Shown piece by piece: positions 8,065-16,954 of a stretch of 64,000 nucleotides of DNA. The position numbers and the translations under genes are program-made. The notes under the pieces were generated by a model. It made no database searches. It was not told where the DNA came from and saw only the letters and a list, made by a program, of their open reading frames with translations. The stretch is from Deltaproteobacteria bacterium. GTDB lineage: Bacteria; Myxococcota_A; UBA796; CAJQPC01. Numbering within the stretch: the stretch's first letter is position 1; each line of letters begins with the position of its first letter. The DNA lies in assembly GCA_016717595.1 (NCBI GenBank), contig JADKFE010000047.1:1-64000 (forward strand), read 5' to 3'.

Positions 8065-9237
8065 TCAGCGCGGCGTGAGCTGGTAGGTGCGACCCCGCCA
8101 GCCCACCCCTTTGCCGCGGCTCTTGAGCGCGCTGTTGAGCATGATCAAGATCACCAAGAGCTGCGCCGGGGCGTGGGTGAGCCCGTAGAGCGGGTTCATC
8201 TGCCAGATGCGGTCCATGGTGAGCCGCACGCCCTGCATGATCAGCCAGTGCGCGAGGCCCAAGGCGAAGAGGTCGGCGCTGACGAGCCCGAAGGCGCCCA
8301 AGATCGTCAGGATCGGCCCCGAGAGGCTCATGGCGACGGTGTAGGCGATGACGAGCAGGGTGATCGCCCAGGAGTAGCGCATCCCGGCGAAGAGGTTCTT
8401 GGACCAGCCCTCCCAGATCTCCTTGAGGTTCGTGTACATCCGCACCGAGTACAGCTCTCGCAAGAAGAGGCAGTGGTAGCGGCGCCCCGCGCCCTTCACC
8501 GCCCGAGCGAGGCCGACGTCGTCGAGGATGTTGTCTTTGACGGCCTCGTGGCCGCCCAGCGCGTCGTAGGCCTCGCGGCGGAAGGCCAGAAGCTGCCCGC
8601 TGGCCATGTTTTTGTCGGCTTTGGTGGGGTCGTTCACGTCGGTGAGGTCGTTCCCGGCGAGGATCAGGCCCGCCACGGCGGGCTGCAGCACCTTCTCCCA
8701 GAAGCTCCCCATGGTCTGCGCGCCGAAGCCCGTGACCATGTCCAGGCCCTCACGCTCACCATAGGCCACCACCCGGGACACGGCGGCGGGGTGCAGGCGC
8801 ACGTCGGCGTCGATGAACACGAGCCAGCGCCCCTTCGCCGCGCGCTGGGCCCGCTGCAGGGCCCAGGGTTTGCCAAACCAGCCTTCAGGCAGGGCCTCGC
8901 CGCCGCCTTTGAGGGCGACGATGCGGGGATCTTGCGCCGCGAGCTGGGCGAGGATCTCCCCGGTGCGGTCTGTGGAGGCGTCGTCTTGAACGATCACCTC
9001 CAGGTTGGGGTGATCTTGGGCCAAGGCGGCCTCAACGCAGCCCCGCAGGTTCAGCTCCTCATTTCGTGCGGGGATGATCACGCTCACCAACACGCCGGGA
9101 TCCGCCGCCGGGTGCTGGGGGCCAAGGGACCAGGTGCCTTCGCGGCGACGGCGGTTGATCTTGGCCCAAGCGCCGAGCCAGCCCAAGATCACGAGCACCA
9201 TCCACACGCGGAGGGTCCACAGGAGCACGACCACCAT
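8065..9237 (-). CDS. Family 2 glycosyltransferase, membrane-bound (HpnB/CrtQ-like)
   Basis: A 390-residue GT-A glycosyltransferase with an N-terminal membrane helix and three or more helices in the C-terminal third. Motifs: SVIIPARNEELNL (nucleotide binding), QDDASTDRTGE, the metal-binding DAD in FIDADVRLHP, and ILDDVGLARAVKGAG (acceptor/catalytic-base region). The layout resembles HpnB (hopanoid-associated) and CrtQ-like enzymes that glycosylate lipids. The ATG at 9237 has GAGG upstream; the longer frame lacks a ribosome site. The acceptor is unknown. It is convergent with the esterase-like lipoprotein gene and divergent from the next gene. Confidence 0.85.
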   Translation of the reverse strand: MVVVLLWTLRVWMVLVILGWLGAWAKINRRRREGTWSLGPQHPAADPGVLVSVIIPARNEELNLRGCVEAALAQDHPNLEVIVQDDASTDRTGEILAQLAAQDPRIVALKGGGEALPEGWFGKPWALQRAQRAAKGRWLVFIDADVRLHPAAVSRVVAYGEREGLDMVTGFGAQTMGSFWEKVLQPAVAGLILAGNDLTDVNDPTKADKNMASGQLLAFRREAYDALGGHEAVKDNILDDVGLARAVKGAGRRYHCLFLRELYSVRMYTNLKEIWEGWSKNLFAGMRYSWAITLLVIAYTVAMSLSGPILTILGAFGLVSADLFALGLAHWLIMQGVRLTMDRIWQMNPLYGLTHAPAQLLVILIMLNSALKSRGKGVGWRGRTYQLTPR

Positions 9238-9299
9238 CTGCACCTCAACACGCGCCGGGTGTGAAGGCGCGGGGCCTTGGATGATACGCTGGAAGAGGC

Positions 9300-9926
9300 A
9301 TGTCTCGGGCCCGCTCGCCATTTCTTGTGCTCATCACCGCCTCGCTCATCAGCCTGTTCCCGGCGCTCATCCTGCTGGACTGGCTGGTGGAGCGCAGCGG
9401 GCGGCGCAGCGTGCGCCTTGAGGGTGAGCTGCGGGTGCGGCTGGGCGATCACGCGCCCTTGTTCTTGCCGCTCACGATGACCCCGGGAGACTCCGGCGCG
9501 ACGGTGGTGCTCACCGGGGCGGCGATGTTGCGCCACGACCGCTACCCCTGGGAGCCCACAGGCCACGAGGGCACCTTCCGTCTGGAGCTGACGCCGGAGC
9601 TGCTCACCAACCCGCGCCCCGGCTCACGAAAGAGCGGTTTTTACGCGAGCTTCGCCTCCCAGCGCGCCTCCTCTACGGACCCACCCGCGCCCTTGGCCGA
9701 CTGCTCGGGGCAGATCTTCGTGGAGGAGCTCGGGCCGCCCGCGCCGACGACGGATCTCTCGCGCCTCTCGACGCTGAACCTTCGCTTGGACCTTCGCTGT
9801 GACCACCCCGGCCAAGATCAGCGCAAAGGCACCGCCGATGACCGCGTGTGGACCTTGGCCGGGCCGATCAAGCTCGTGAGCCACAGCCCGAACGAGGGGC
9901 TGATGGGCTTCCGAAACCAGCGTTAG
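9300..9926 (+). CDS. Hypothetical single-pass membrane protein
   Basis: A 208-residue protein with one N-terminal membrane segment (about residues 8-29, FLVLITASLISLFPALILLDWLV) and a probably periplasmic, beta-rich remainder with two cysteines. No family was recognised. The ATG is preceded by GGAAGAGG. It is transcribed away from the glycosyltransferase gene, with only about 60 bp between the starts. Its TAG stop overlaps the TAA stop of the convergent GH3-like gene. Confidence 0.65.
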   Translation: MSRARSPFLVLITASLISLFPALILLDWLVERSGRRSVRLEGELRVRLGDHAPLFLPLTMTPGDSGATVVLTGAAMLRHDRYPWEPTGHEGTFRLELTPELLTNPRPGSRKSGFYASFASQRASSTDPPAPLADCSGQIFVEELGPPAPTTDLSRLSTLNLRLDLRCDHPGQDQRKGTADDRVWTLAGPIKLVSHSPNEGLMGFRNQR

Positions 9927-11584
9927 CGCGCCGCGCCGCGCGCCGCGCCTCGGGGCAATCCGGCGGCGTCGGTGACCCGATCCCAAGCCTGCTCATCGAG
10001 GGCGAGCACGGGGTCTTTGACCTGGCCGTCGGGGGCGCCCTCGGCGGCGCGGGCGGCGCGCCAGCGCAGATAGGTGCCCGGGGGCAAGACCAATGCGGCG
10101 GGGTGCCCCAGGCGGCCGGAGTCCCGTTTGTCGGCGTACTCGACGTTCGCCTCACACAAGGCGCGCTCAAGGCGCTGGGGCAGCTCAGCGGGGGCCTGGC
10201 CCTCAACCGCCAGCACCAGCCGCGGCACCTCGGCCAAGGCGTAGCCCAAGGTGAAGCCCGTGACCTCGGCGTCACCCAAGGCCGCGCGGACGGCGCGCAC
10301 GACCTGATCTTCAGTGAGCTTCTCGCCGGTGAGGTTGAGCACGTTGCCGCCTTTGCGGACAAACCGCAGGCGCGGCGCGCGGCCCAAGAAGCCGGTCACC
10401 CGCACGATGTCGTTGAGATCGTAGCGGTAGAGCCCGCCGGAGGTGGTGATCACCAGCCGGTACTCTTGGCCCTCCGAGAGCTCCCAGGCGAAGTGGGCCG
10501 CGCCGCTTGGGTCGATGAACTCCAGGAGGTGCCCGCCGAGCCAGGCCACGCCGCCGTCGTCGTCGTCGCCGATGGGGATGCCGAAGTAGCCCTCGGACGC
10601 GGTGATCCCGACCTCTCTCACGGGCACATCCCGCCCGAGCGCCTGGGGCAGCCGCTCCAAGAAGAAGCCCGCCGGGCCCCCTTTCCAGCAGCACACCACG
10701 GCCAAGGGCCAGATCTGGCCTGGGCGCCAGTCCGTCGGAGGGGTCACCCGGCGCAGGCGCAGGGCCATCCGCAGCCGCGTGGTGAGGCTCTGGCGATCGG
10801 CCAAGACCTTTGCCGGGCCGCGGCAGAGGGTGCCGTCGCGAAGGTCGGCGCCTAGATCCTCGCGCCACTCCTCTAGCTTGCGGCGCACGAGCAGGATCGT
10901 CGAGGGGTTCGCCGTGGTCAGGCTCGTCACCTTGGCCTGGAGCGCGAACCGAAGGGTGCAGTAGAGGCGCAGCTCGTACTCCGGCAGGCGCACCACCCAC
11001 GGCGGCACGGGGAAGGCCTGCCGCACCAGCCAGGGCTGGGCCTCGTGCATCCGCCCGGTGTTTGAGCCGTAGGTCAGGCCCGAGGGCAGCTGGCCCTCGA
11101 CGGCGGGGGAGACGAAGGTGAGCGGCGCGCCTTGGGCGACGGCCTCGTGATCGCGCATCAACGCCAGGCGCCACAGCCCTTGGCCTCGGGAGACCTCGGC
11201 GGCGTAAGGCGCGGTGACCGGCAGAAGCTTCGCCGCGCCCGTGGTGCCCGAGGTCTTGAGCAGGCTCAGAACCGGGGCCCGGGTGAGCACCTGGGCCTCT
11301 CCGGCGTGAACGCGGCGCATCCAGGGGAGGTGGTCGTCGTAGCTGCGGATGGGCAGGGCCTCGCGCCAAGACTCCAGGCTGGGGCCGGCGCCGTTGTGGC
11401 CAAAGAGGGCGTTGTCCTTGGCGAACGCCGTGCCTTGGGCCTCGGTGAGGATCGCCGCCAGCCGCGCCCGCTGCGCCGCCTCCGGGTGGGAGAGGCTGTG
11501 CTCAAAGGCCGTGACCGACTCCATAGAGAAGCCACGAAAGAGCCGATAGGGCCCGTTGCCTCGCTCCGGGAAGACGCTCTGCAT
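9923..11584 (-). CDS. GH3-family acyl-adenylating enzyme (auxin-responsive GH3 homologue)
   Basis: A large adenylase of the GH3 branch of the ANL superfamily. Motifs: the ATP-phosphate loop LLKTSGTTGAAKLLP, SEGYFGIP, the conserved YRYDLNDIVRV and GEKLTE near the start of the C-terminal lid. GH3 enzymes activate a carboxylate with ATP and usually join it to an amine. In bacteria their substrates are mostly unknown. The start is uncertain: ATGs at 11584 and 11596 and a GTG at 11668 are all in frame and none has a convincing ribosome site. I give 11584, which leaves the usual N-terminal helix. It is divergent from the pseudokinase gene. Confidence 0.85.
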   Translation of the reverse strand: MQSVFPERGNGPYRLFRGFSMESVTAFEHSLSHPEAAQRARLAAILTEAQGTAFAKDNALFGHNGAGPSLESWREALPIRSYDDHLPWMRRVHAGEAQVLTRAPVLSLLKTSGTTGAAKLLPVTAPYAAEVSRGQGLWRLALMRDHEAVAQGAPLTFVSPAVEGQLPSGLTYGSNTGRMHEAQPWLVRQAFPVPPWVVRLPEYELRLYCTLRFALQAKVTSLTTANPSTILLVRRKLEEWREDLGADLRDGTLCRGPAKVLADRQSLTTRLRMALRLRRVTPPTDWRPGQIWPLAVVCCWKGGPAGFFLERLPQALGRDVPVREVGITASEGYFGIPIGDDDDGGVAWLGGHLLEFIDPSGAAHFAWELSEGQEYRLVITTSGGLYRYDLNDIVRVTGFLGRAPRLRFVRKGGNVLNLTGEKLTEDQVVRAVRAALGDAEVTGFTLGYALAEVPRLVLAVEGQAPAELPQRLERALCEANVEYADKRDSGRLGHPAALVLPPGTYLRWRAARAAEGAPDGQVKDPVLALDEQAWDRVTDAAGLPRGAARGAAR

Positions 11585-11635
11585 GGCGGCGAACATACGT
11601 CGTCGCGCCCGTTTGGGGTACGGGTTTGATTCTCT

Positions 11636-11664
11636 TTGACAGCGATCCGAGCGCCCGATAGCCT
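11636..11664 (+). promoter_or_regulatory. Putative sigma70-type promoter of the pseudokinase-pepA operon
   Basis: TTGACA at 11636-11641, a 17-bp spacer, then TAGCCT at 11659-11664, about 48 bp before the ATG at 11712. The -35 box is a perfect consensus; the -10 is moderate. Confidence 0.4.
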
Positions 11665-11711
11665 GCACAGCGTATCAAAGCGCCTTTCGCTGTACCCCGA
11701 GGCCCGCGCCG

Positions 11712-13793
11712 ATGAAGACCGGTGATGTCGTCCGCGACGCGCAGGGACGCTCCTATCAGGTCGGGCCCTTGCTGGGCCGAGGCCTTTGGGGCAAGACTTA
11801 CCTGTGCCGTCAAGGGGACTCCGACGCGGAATGCGTCGTGAAGTTTCCCCTGTCCCGCTCCGACTTCCGCCCCGATGTGCCCGTCACTGACGCGCTCATC
11901 GAGGCTTGCGCCCAGGCCTGCTCCGAGCAGGCCCGGCTGCTCGCGAAGGGGAGCCACGTCTTCATGCCGCCGCTCAACGCCCGGGCGCTCACCGCCCCCG
12001 ATGGCGCCGAGGGTGGGCCTGTCCTGATCATGCCGCGTTACCCGACGAGCCTTGATCGCCGCATCGCCCAAGGCGCCACCTTGGCCGAGGTGCTGACGAT
12101 CTTGATCACGGTGATCAAGCACCTGCAAGAGCTCTCCCAGCGCGACGGCTGCCACGGCGCCCTGCGGCCCACGAACATCCTGTTGAACGACCGCGGCGAG
12201 GTCGCGCTCACCGACGTGCTCACGCCCGCCGCCCAGAAGGTGCTCGCCCGGCTCCAGGCGATTCACCCCGAGCCCCAGCGCTTCTTCGCGCCCGAGCTCC
12301 TCGCCGTGCCCGACGCCTCGGTCACCCAGGCCGCCGACACCTACGCCTTGGGCATGATCCTCTACCGCGCGGTGATGACCCCGCGGGCGGGCGATCCCGA
12401 CGGCCGCCTCAACGTCAAGCTCCCCGCAGAGGGCCTGGACAAGGCCGCGCTGGTCACCATCCGCGATCGCGTGCAAGACCGGGTGAAGCAGGAGGACTCC
12501 AACCCTCGCTTCCACACCCGCCTCGCCGACAAGCTCGCCACCCTGCTCAACCGGGCGATCTCCAAGCAGACCTCGCCCTCGCCGCCGTTCCGGTTCTCGA
12601 CCTACAACGACCTGCTCCCCCGCCTGGAGGAGCTCCGCGCGCTCATCCGCCCGAACATCGGCATGGTCGGCAAGGTGCTCTTGCAGCGCCCGCCGTCGTC
12701 TGAGGTGTTTGAGACCGATGAGGAGGTGCGCTTCTCGGTGACCGTCGGCGTCACCGACGGCGTCGAGACCTATGAAGAGATCGCCTGCGGCATCGCGCTC
12801 TTTGACTCCGAGAGCGACGAGCGCCTGCGCGACGTGGACTGCGGCTACACCGTCGAGCCCCACCCCTCGGGCCGCTTCCGCTTCTCGTTCCGCGTCGGGG
12901 CGATGGCGCCGGGCCGTTACCGCGCCCGGCTGGCGTTCGCGATCCGCGACTCCGGCCACCAGCCCAGCACCACGGAGGTCAACTTCGAGGTGCGCGCGGC
13001 GGCGGGCTATGTGCCCCCGGCGCGTGAGCACTCGCCCACCCCCCTGCCTTTCGCCCGGCAAGAGGACGAGGGCGACACCGCCCCCGACGGCCTGCCCAAC
13101 GAGCCCGTGCCCGCGCCGATCCGCGCCGCGGAGTCCCTGCAGCACCAGCACGACGACGGGGACGACTCCTTCGCCTTGCCCACGCCTCCCGTGGAGCGCC
13201 CGGCGCCGATCGTGATGCCCCCGCGCCCGGCGGTCGAGCCTCCGCGGCTGACCTTCCCGCCGCAACCTCAGCACGCGCCCCCGCCCGCCGCCCCGAAGGT
13301 GGAGTTTCAGCGCCCGAGCGTGAGCCTCAGCCGTGAGGTCGGCGCCCATCGTGGCACCTCCGACGAGACCCTCGCCCACCTCCTCGACCCCAACGCCGCC
13401 CGCGAGCTTCGCCCGAACATCGCGCCGCCCGCGCCGCCTCCTCCGCCTGCGGCCCCGCCCGCGCCGCCGTCCATCGGCGCGCTGAGGATCGGCCCGCCGT
13501 CTGTCGAGACCGAGCGCACCGAGCCGGCGGTGTCAAAGCCCACCCAGCTCCCCGCGCCGGATCCCCTCGCCGACATCCTCCGCGCGGGCTCGTGGACCGA
13601 GCTCCCTCTGCCCGGCAAAGAGGGCGGTGAGCTTGACGCCCCGCTCTTGGCCGATGAGCCCGAGCCGACGCCGCCGGGCCCCGTGCAGCGCCTCATCACG
13701 ATGGTGCGTGAAGATCCCTACCTCCAGTGGATGTCGATCCTCGGGGCGGTGATCCTCGCGCTGTTCATCGTGCTCTCCCTTCTTGACCGTTGA
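11712..13793 (+). CDS. Tail-anchored pseudokinase (Ser/Thr kinase-like, catalytic Asp lost)
   Basis: A 693-residue protein with a kinase-like domain over about residues 15-310. A Gly-rich loop (LLGRGLWGKTYLC) and the ATP lysine (VVKF, about 44) are kept, but the catalytic loop reads HGALRPTN at about 148-155, so HRD has become HGA, and the DFG triplet reads DVL (168-170). It should not transfer phosphate. Next comes a beta-sandwich-like region (about 320-430), a long Pro-rich stretch and a C-terminal membrane helix (WMSILGAVILALFIVLSLL) ending just before the stop. It probably acts as a membrane-attached scaffold or ATP sensor. Its stop overlaps one possible start of pepA. Confidence 0.8.
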   Translation: MKTGDVVRDAQGRSYQVGPLLGRGLWGKTYLCRQGDSDAECVVKFPLSRSDFRPDVPVTDALIEACAQACSEQARLLAKGSHVFMPPLNARALTAPDGAEGGPVLIMPRYPTSLDRRIAQGATLAEVLTILITVIKHLQELSQRDGCHGALRPTNILLNDRGEVALTDVLTPAAQKVLARLQAIHPEPQRFFAPELLAVPDASVTQAADTYALGMILYRAVMTPRAGDPDGRLNVKLPAEGLDKAALVTIRDRVQDRVKQEDSNPRFHTRLADKLATLLNRAISKQTSPSPPFRFSTYNDLLPRLEELRALIRPNIGMVGKVLLQRPPSSEVFETDEEVRFSVTVGVTDGVETYEEIACGIALFDSESDERLRDVDCGYTVEPHPSGRFRFSFRVGAMAPGRYRARLAFAIRDSGHQPSTTEVNFEVRAAAGYVPPAREHSPTPLPFARQEDEGDTAPDGLPNEPVPAPIRAAESLQHQHDDGDDSFALPTPPVERPAPIVMPPRPAVEPPRLTFPPQPQHAPPPAAPKVEFQRPSVSLSREVGAHRGTSDETLAHLLDPNAARELRPNIAPPAPPPPPAAPPAPPSIGALRIGPPSVETERTEPAVSKPTQLPAPDPLADILRAGSWTELPLPGKEGGELDAPLLADEPEPTPPGPVQRLITMVREDPYLQWMSILGAVILALFIVLSLLDR

Positions 13794-15250
13794 CCCATCA
13801 GGATCGCCCCGTGCAGCTTCACATCGACGAGTTCACCCTCAAGCACCCCGGCGTGCTCGCCATCGGTCTCAACGAGGGCGCCGCCCGGGCGCTCCCTCCT
13901 TCTCTCGCGGCGGCGTTCGGCGGTGAGCTAGAGCGCCTGCTCGACGACCAAGACTTTAAGGGCAAGGCGGGCGTGAGCGTCACCACCCGCGCCTTGGGCC
14001 GCGTGGCCGCCACCCACCTCGTCTTTGTGGGCCAAGGCAGCGGCAGCGTCGCCGATCTTCGCCTCGCCGCGGGCGCCGTGGGCCACTTCGCCCGTGAGCA
14101 GGGGGTGCGTGAGGTCTCCTTCGCCCCCGCCGGCGCGTTGTCTGAGCCCGCCGCCGAGGCCATCGTCGAGGGCCTCATCACCGGCAACTACCGCTACGAC
14201 CGCTTCTTCGCCGAGTCCGCCCGCAAAGCCGCCATCGAGCGTTTTGTGGTGCTCAGCCCCAACGCCTCGTTGGCGGCCTTAGAGACGGGCCGTGTGCTCG
14301 GCCAGGCGCGCTCCGTGGCCCGGGATCTCGTGAACGCCCCCGCCGCCGACATCTACCCCGAGACGCTGGCGGCCTTCGCCGCGGGCCTCGCCAGCGAGCG
14401 CGTGAGCGTCGATGTGTGGGACGAGGTCAAGGTGCGTGACGCGGGCATGGGCGGCATCACCGGCGTCGGCCAAGGCAGCGACCGCAAACCCCGCTTCGTG
14501 CACATGATCTACCGCCCCGCGGGCAAGAGCCGCGGCGAGATCGCCCTGGTCGGCAAAGGCGTCACCTTCGACTCCGGCGGCCTCTCCATCAAGCCCACCG
14601 ACGGCATGTTGACCATGCGCTGCGACATGGGCGGCGCGGGCGCGGTCATCGGCGTGATGAGCGCCCTTGAGGCCCTCAACCTGCCGATCACCGTTCACGG
14701 CATCTTCGCCGCCGCCGAGAACATGATCTCCGGCAACAGCTACAAGCTCGGCGACATCCTCACCATCCTCAACGGCAAGACGGTGGAGGTGCTCAACACC
14801 GACGCCGAGGGCCGCCTGCTCCTCGCCGACTGCCTCTCCTACGCCTCCAAGCTGCCCGTGAGCCACATCGTCGACCTCGCCACCCTCACCGGCGCCGCCG
14901 TCGTCGCCTTGGGTGAGCACTACACCGCGATGTACGCCGACGACGACGCCTTGGCCGCGGCGCTCTCCCAGGCCGCCGCCGAGTCCGGCGAAGGCTTCTG
15001 GCGTATGCCGCTGGAGCCCCTGTACAAGGAGCTCATCAAGGGTGAGGTGGGCCAGCTCAAGAACGTTGGCGGTCGTTTGGCCGGGTCGATCACCGCCGCG
15101 CTCTTCCTGCAAGAGTTTGTCGATGGCCCCAAGTGGTCTCACCTCGACATCGCGGGCCCGGCCTTCTTGGGCGCGCCCGAGCGTCACCTGGTGAAGGGCG
15201 CCACGGGCGCGGGTGTCCCGGCGCTCCTGGCTTGGCTCCGGGCGATGTGA
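13790..15250 (+). CDS. pepA: Leucyl aminopeptidase (M17 family)
   Basis: A cytosolic two-metal aminopeptidase that removes N-terminal residues from peptides. The 486-residue length is normal for the family. The N-terminal regulatory domain covers about 1-170. The catalytic domain holds VGKGVTFDSGGLSIKP (metal and catalytic Lys), MRCDMGGAG and the signature NTDAEGRLLLAD. The TTG at 13790 overlaps the pseudokinase stop (TTGA); a GTG at 13811 with AGGA upstream is an equally good start. Being coupled to a pseudokinase gene is unusual. A strong hairpin terminator follows. Confidence 0.95.
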   Translation: MTHQDRPVQLHIDEFTLKHPGVLAIGLNEGAARALPPSLAAAFGGELERLLDDQDFKGKAGVSVTTRALGRVAATHLVFVGQGSGSVADLRLAAGAVGHFAREQGVREVSFAPAGALSEPAAEAIVEGLITGNYRYDRFFAESARKAAIERFVVLSPNASLAALETGRVLGQARSVARDLVNAPAADIYPETLAAFAAGLASERVSVDVWDEVKVRDAGMGGITGVGQGSDRKPRFVHMIYRPAGKSRGEIALVGKGVTFDSGGLSIKPTDGMLTMRCDMGGAGAVIGVMSALEALNLPITVHGIFAAAENMISGNSYKLGDILTILNGKTVEVLNTDAEGRLLLADCLSYASKLPVSHIVDLATLTGAAVVALGEHYTAMYADDDALAAALSQAAAESGEGFWRMPLEPLYKELIKGEVGQLKNVGGRLAGSITAALFLQEFVDGPKWSHLDIAGPAFLGAPERHLVKGATGAGVPALLAWLRAM

Positions 15251-15292
15251 TCGGGCCGCGCTTCGGGTTCTTGCGTTAGACTCCACACAATC

Positions 15293-15336
15293 GCGCCGCC
15301 CACCGCCTCACGGCGTCTGGGCGGCGCGCTTGTTTT
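15293..15336 (+). terminator. Rho-independent terminator after pepA
   Basis: GCGCCGCCCA (15293-15302) pairs with TGGGCGGCGC (15318-15327) across a 15-nt loop and is followed by CTTGTTTT. It ends the pepA transcript and lies against the stop of the convergent SDR gene. Confidence 0.75.
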
Positions 15337-16096
15337 AGCGGTCGCCCTGCTCCTTGATCACGTCGAGGGCCTGGCCGATCACGGCGCCGCCGTCGATGAT
15401 GAACTCGTGGCCCGTGGAGTAGGTGGCCTCGGTCAACAAGAACAGCAGCATCGCCGTGACCTCTTCAGGCTCGCCGATGCGGTTGATGGGCTGGGTGGCC
15501 GCGAGGCCATCGCCGAGGCCGGCGATCATCGGCGTGCGGATGGGGCCGGGGTGGATGAGGTTCACCCGGATGTTGTCGCGGCCAAGCTCTAGCGCGGCGC
15601 TCTTCGTGAGGCCCCGCAGGCCCCACTTGCTCGCGACGTACGCGCCGAGGTTCGCGTAGCCCTGCAAACCCGCCGTAGACGAGATGTTCACGATGCTGCC
15701 GCCCCCGGCGCGTTTGATCGACGGGATCACGACGTGCATGCCCAGCCAGCAGCCGGTGAGGTTGATGTCTAGGGTGCGGCGAAACACGGCCGGGGGCATC
15801 GTCTCCACGCTGCCGAAGGTGACCACCCCGGCGTTGTTGACGAGGTGGTTCACCGGCCCGAAGCGCGACTCCGCCAAGGCCAAGGCGCTCTGCCACTGGG
15901 ACTCATCGGTGACCTCCAGGTGGGTGTAGGCGACCTGGTCGCCCAGAGACGCGGCGAGGGCCTCGCCCTCTGCGTCGAGCACGTCCGTCGCCAGCACCCG
16001 GGCGCCCTTGGCGACGAGGCCCCGGACGTGCTCCGCGCCCATGCCGCGGGCCGCGCCAGTGACGATCACCACCTGATCTTTGAGTGAAGTAGCCAT
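15335..16096 (-). CDS. Short-chain dehydrogenase/reductase (hydroxysteroid-dehydrogenase-like)
   Basis: A classical SDR of 253 residues. It has the cofactor motif TGAARGMG (about 14-21), NNAG, the catalytic Ser in NISSTAG, YVASK with the catalytic Tyr and Lys, and HPGPIRTPM. An Asp after the second strand (ATDVLDAEG) suggests NAD preference. Overall it resembles 3-alpha/20-beta-hydroxysteroid dehydrogenases and FabG-like proteins; the substrate cannot be read from sequence. The ATG at 16096 has GGAG eight bases upstream. The region upstream carries repeats that could be an operator. Confidence 0.85.
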   Translation of the reverse strand: MATSLKDQVVIVTGAARGMGAEHVRGLVAKGARVLATDVLDAEGEALAASLGDQVAYTHLEVTDESQWQSALALAESRFGPVNHLVNNAGVVTFGSVETMPPAVFRRTLDINLTGCWLGMHVVIPSIKRAGGGSIVNISSTAGLQGYANLGAYVASKWGLRGLTKSAALELGRDNIRVNLIHPGPIRTPMIAGLGDGLAATQPINRIGEPEEVTAMLLFLLTEATYSTGHEFIIDGGAVIGQALDVIKEQGDR

Positions 16097-16117
16097 GGTG
16101 TCGCTCCGAGAGTGTAC

Positions 16118-16176
16118 GGTGAAGCTCACCCCAGGACCTGCGCCTCGGGTGAGCACCGTCTGGATAAACACCGTCT
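16118..16176. promoter_or_regulatory. Possible operator region upstream of the SDR gene
   Basis: An inverted repeat GGTGA-AGC-TCACC (16118-16130) and a direct repeat of CACCGTCT at 16154-16161 and 16169-16176 (15-bp period) lie between the SDR start and the end of the intergenic region. This spacing would suit a dimeric regulator, but no regulator gene is adjacent. Confidence 0.3.
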
Positions 16177-16225
16177 AAGCTACGTCATGGCCGATAGGCG
16201 CGAACGCTGATCTGAGTCAGGCGGC

Positions 16226-16870
16226 TCAGCCCGGGTCTTCCACCGCCGTCGGCGTGTCCTCTTGGCCGACGTCGAGCTTCTTGCCGAGGCCCTGGGCGAG
16301 CTCCGCCGCGCGGTCCTTCAGGCTGGAGTCCAAGTCGTCGTCGAAGAGGTGGCGCTCGCCCGCTTTGGTGCGCAGGACGATCGCCGAGCAGACGCGGCCG
16401 TCGGGCTGGGCGGTGGCGCTGTACTCGATGGCGTCGAGATCGGCGATGGGCACGCTGACCTGCTCAATCTTGCCCTTGGGCTCCTTGTAGTGTTTGTCGA
16501 TCTTCACCGTGCCCGAGTCTGTGGCCACGGCGGAGAAGGCCGTGTAGCCGCCGCCGCAGGGCACAAGCGCCTCGGCCAGCTTCACGGTGTAGGCGCCAGG
16601 GAGGCTCACCGACTGCCCGTCGGGGTTGGTCACGACAAGGTCCAGAGGCCCCGCGCTGAGGCCGTCGGGGACGTTGGCCTCGATGAGCACCGGGCCGCGC
16701 ACCGTGAGCGAGGTGAGCGGGGCGCCGCCGAGCGTGGCCGTGGCGGCGGGGTCAAAGTTGGCGCCGAGCACCTTCACTTGGGCGCCGGGCGGGCCCTCGG
16801 TGGGGGTAACGCCGTCTACGGTGGGGGCGGGGCCCCCGCAGGCGAGGATCAGGAGCATGAGCGCCGACAT
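16226..16870 (-). CDS. IPT/TIG-domain lipoprotein
   Basis: A 214-residue lipoprotein: ATG with GGAGGTCTCT directly upstream and lipobox LLILAC at about residues 6-11. An immunoglobulin-like IPT/TIG domain follows (about 17-95; DGVTPTEGPPGAQVKVLG start, LVVTNPDGQSV near the end). The C-terminal half has two cysteines and no recognised domain. It is probably an outer-membrane or periplasmic lipoprotein of unknown role. Its 5' region is divergent from gpmI. Confidence 0.75.
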   Translation of the reverse strand: MSALMLLILACGGPAPTVDGVTPTEGPPGAQVKVLGANFDPAATATLGGAPLTSLTVRGPVLIEANVPDGLSAGPLDLVVTNPDGQSVSLPGAYTVKLAEALVPCGGGYTAFSAVATDSGTVKIDKHYKEPKGKIEQVSVPIADLDAIEYSATAQPDGRVCSAIVLRTKAGERHLFDDDLDSSLKDRAAELAQGLGKKLDVGQEDTPTAVEDPG

Positions 16871-16954
16871 AGAGACCTCCGGGTGGTTGAGCCTCGGCTC
16901 ATAACCTACGCGCCGGGCCACCGACGCGCCGCCGCGGAGGTTACAGCGGTCGTC

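Noticed and set aside
9923..9926. Overlapping stop codons of convergent genes as a possible attenuator
   Set aside because: No hairpin or T-run was seen; it is simple gene packing.
16889..16900. GAGCC-TC-GGCTC inverted repeat between the IPT lipoprotein and gpmI
   Set aside because: Five-base arms with a two-base centre are likely by chance in GC-rich DNA and no further support was seen.
16262..16954. Upstream extension of the gpmI frame by about 230 codons
   Set aside because: It is antisense to a lipoprotein gene with signal peptide and ribosome site, and adds no known domain to GpmI.
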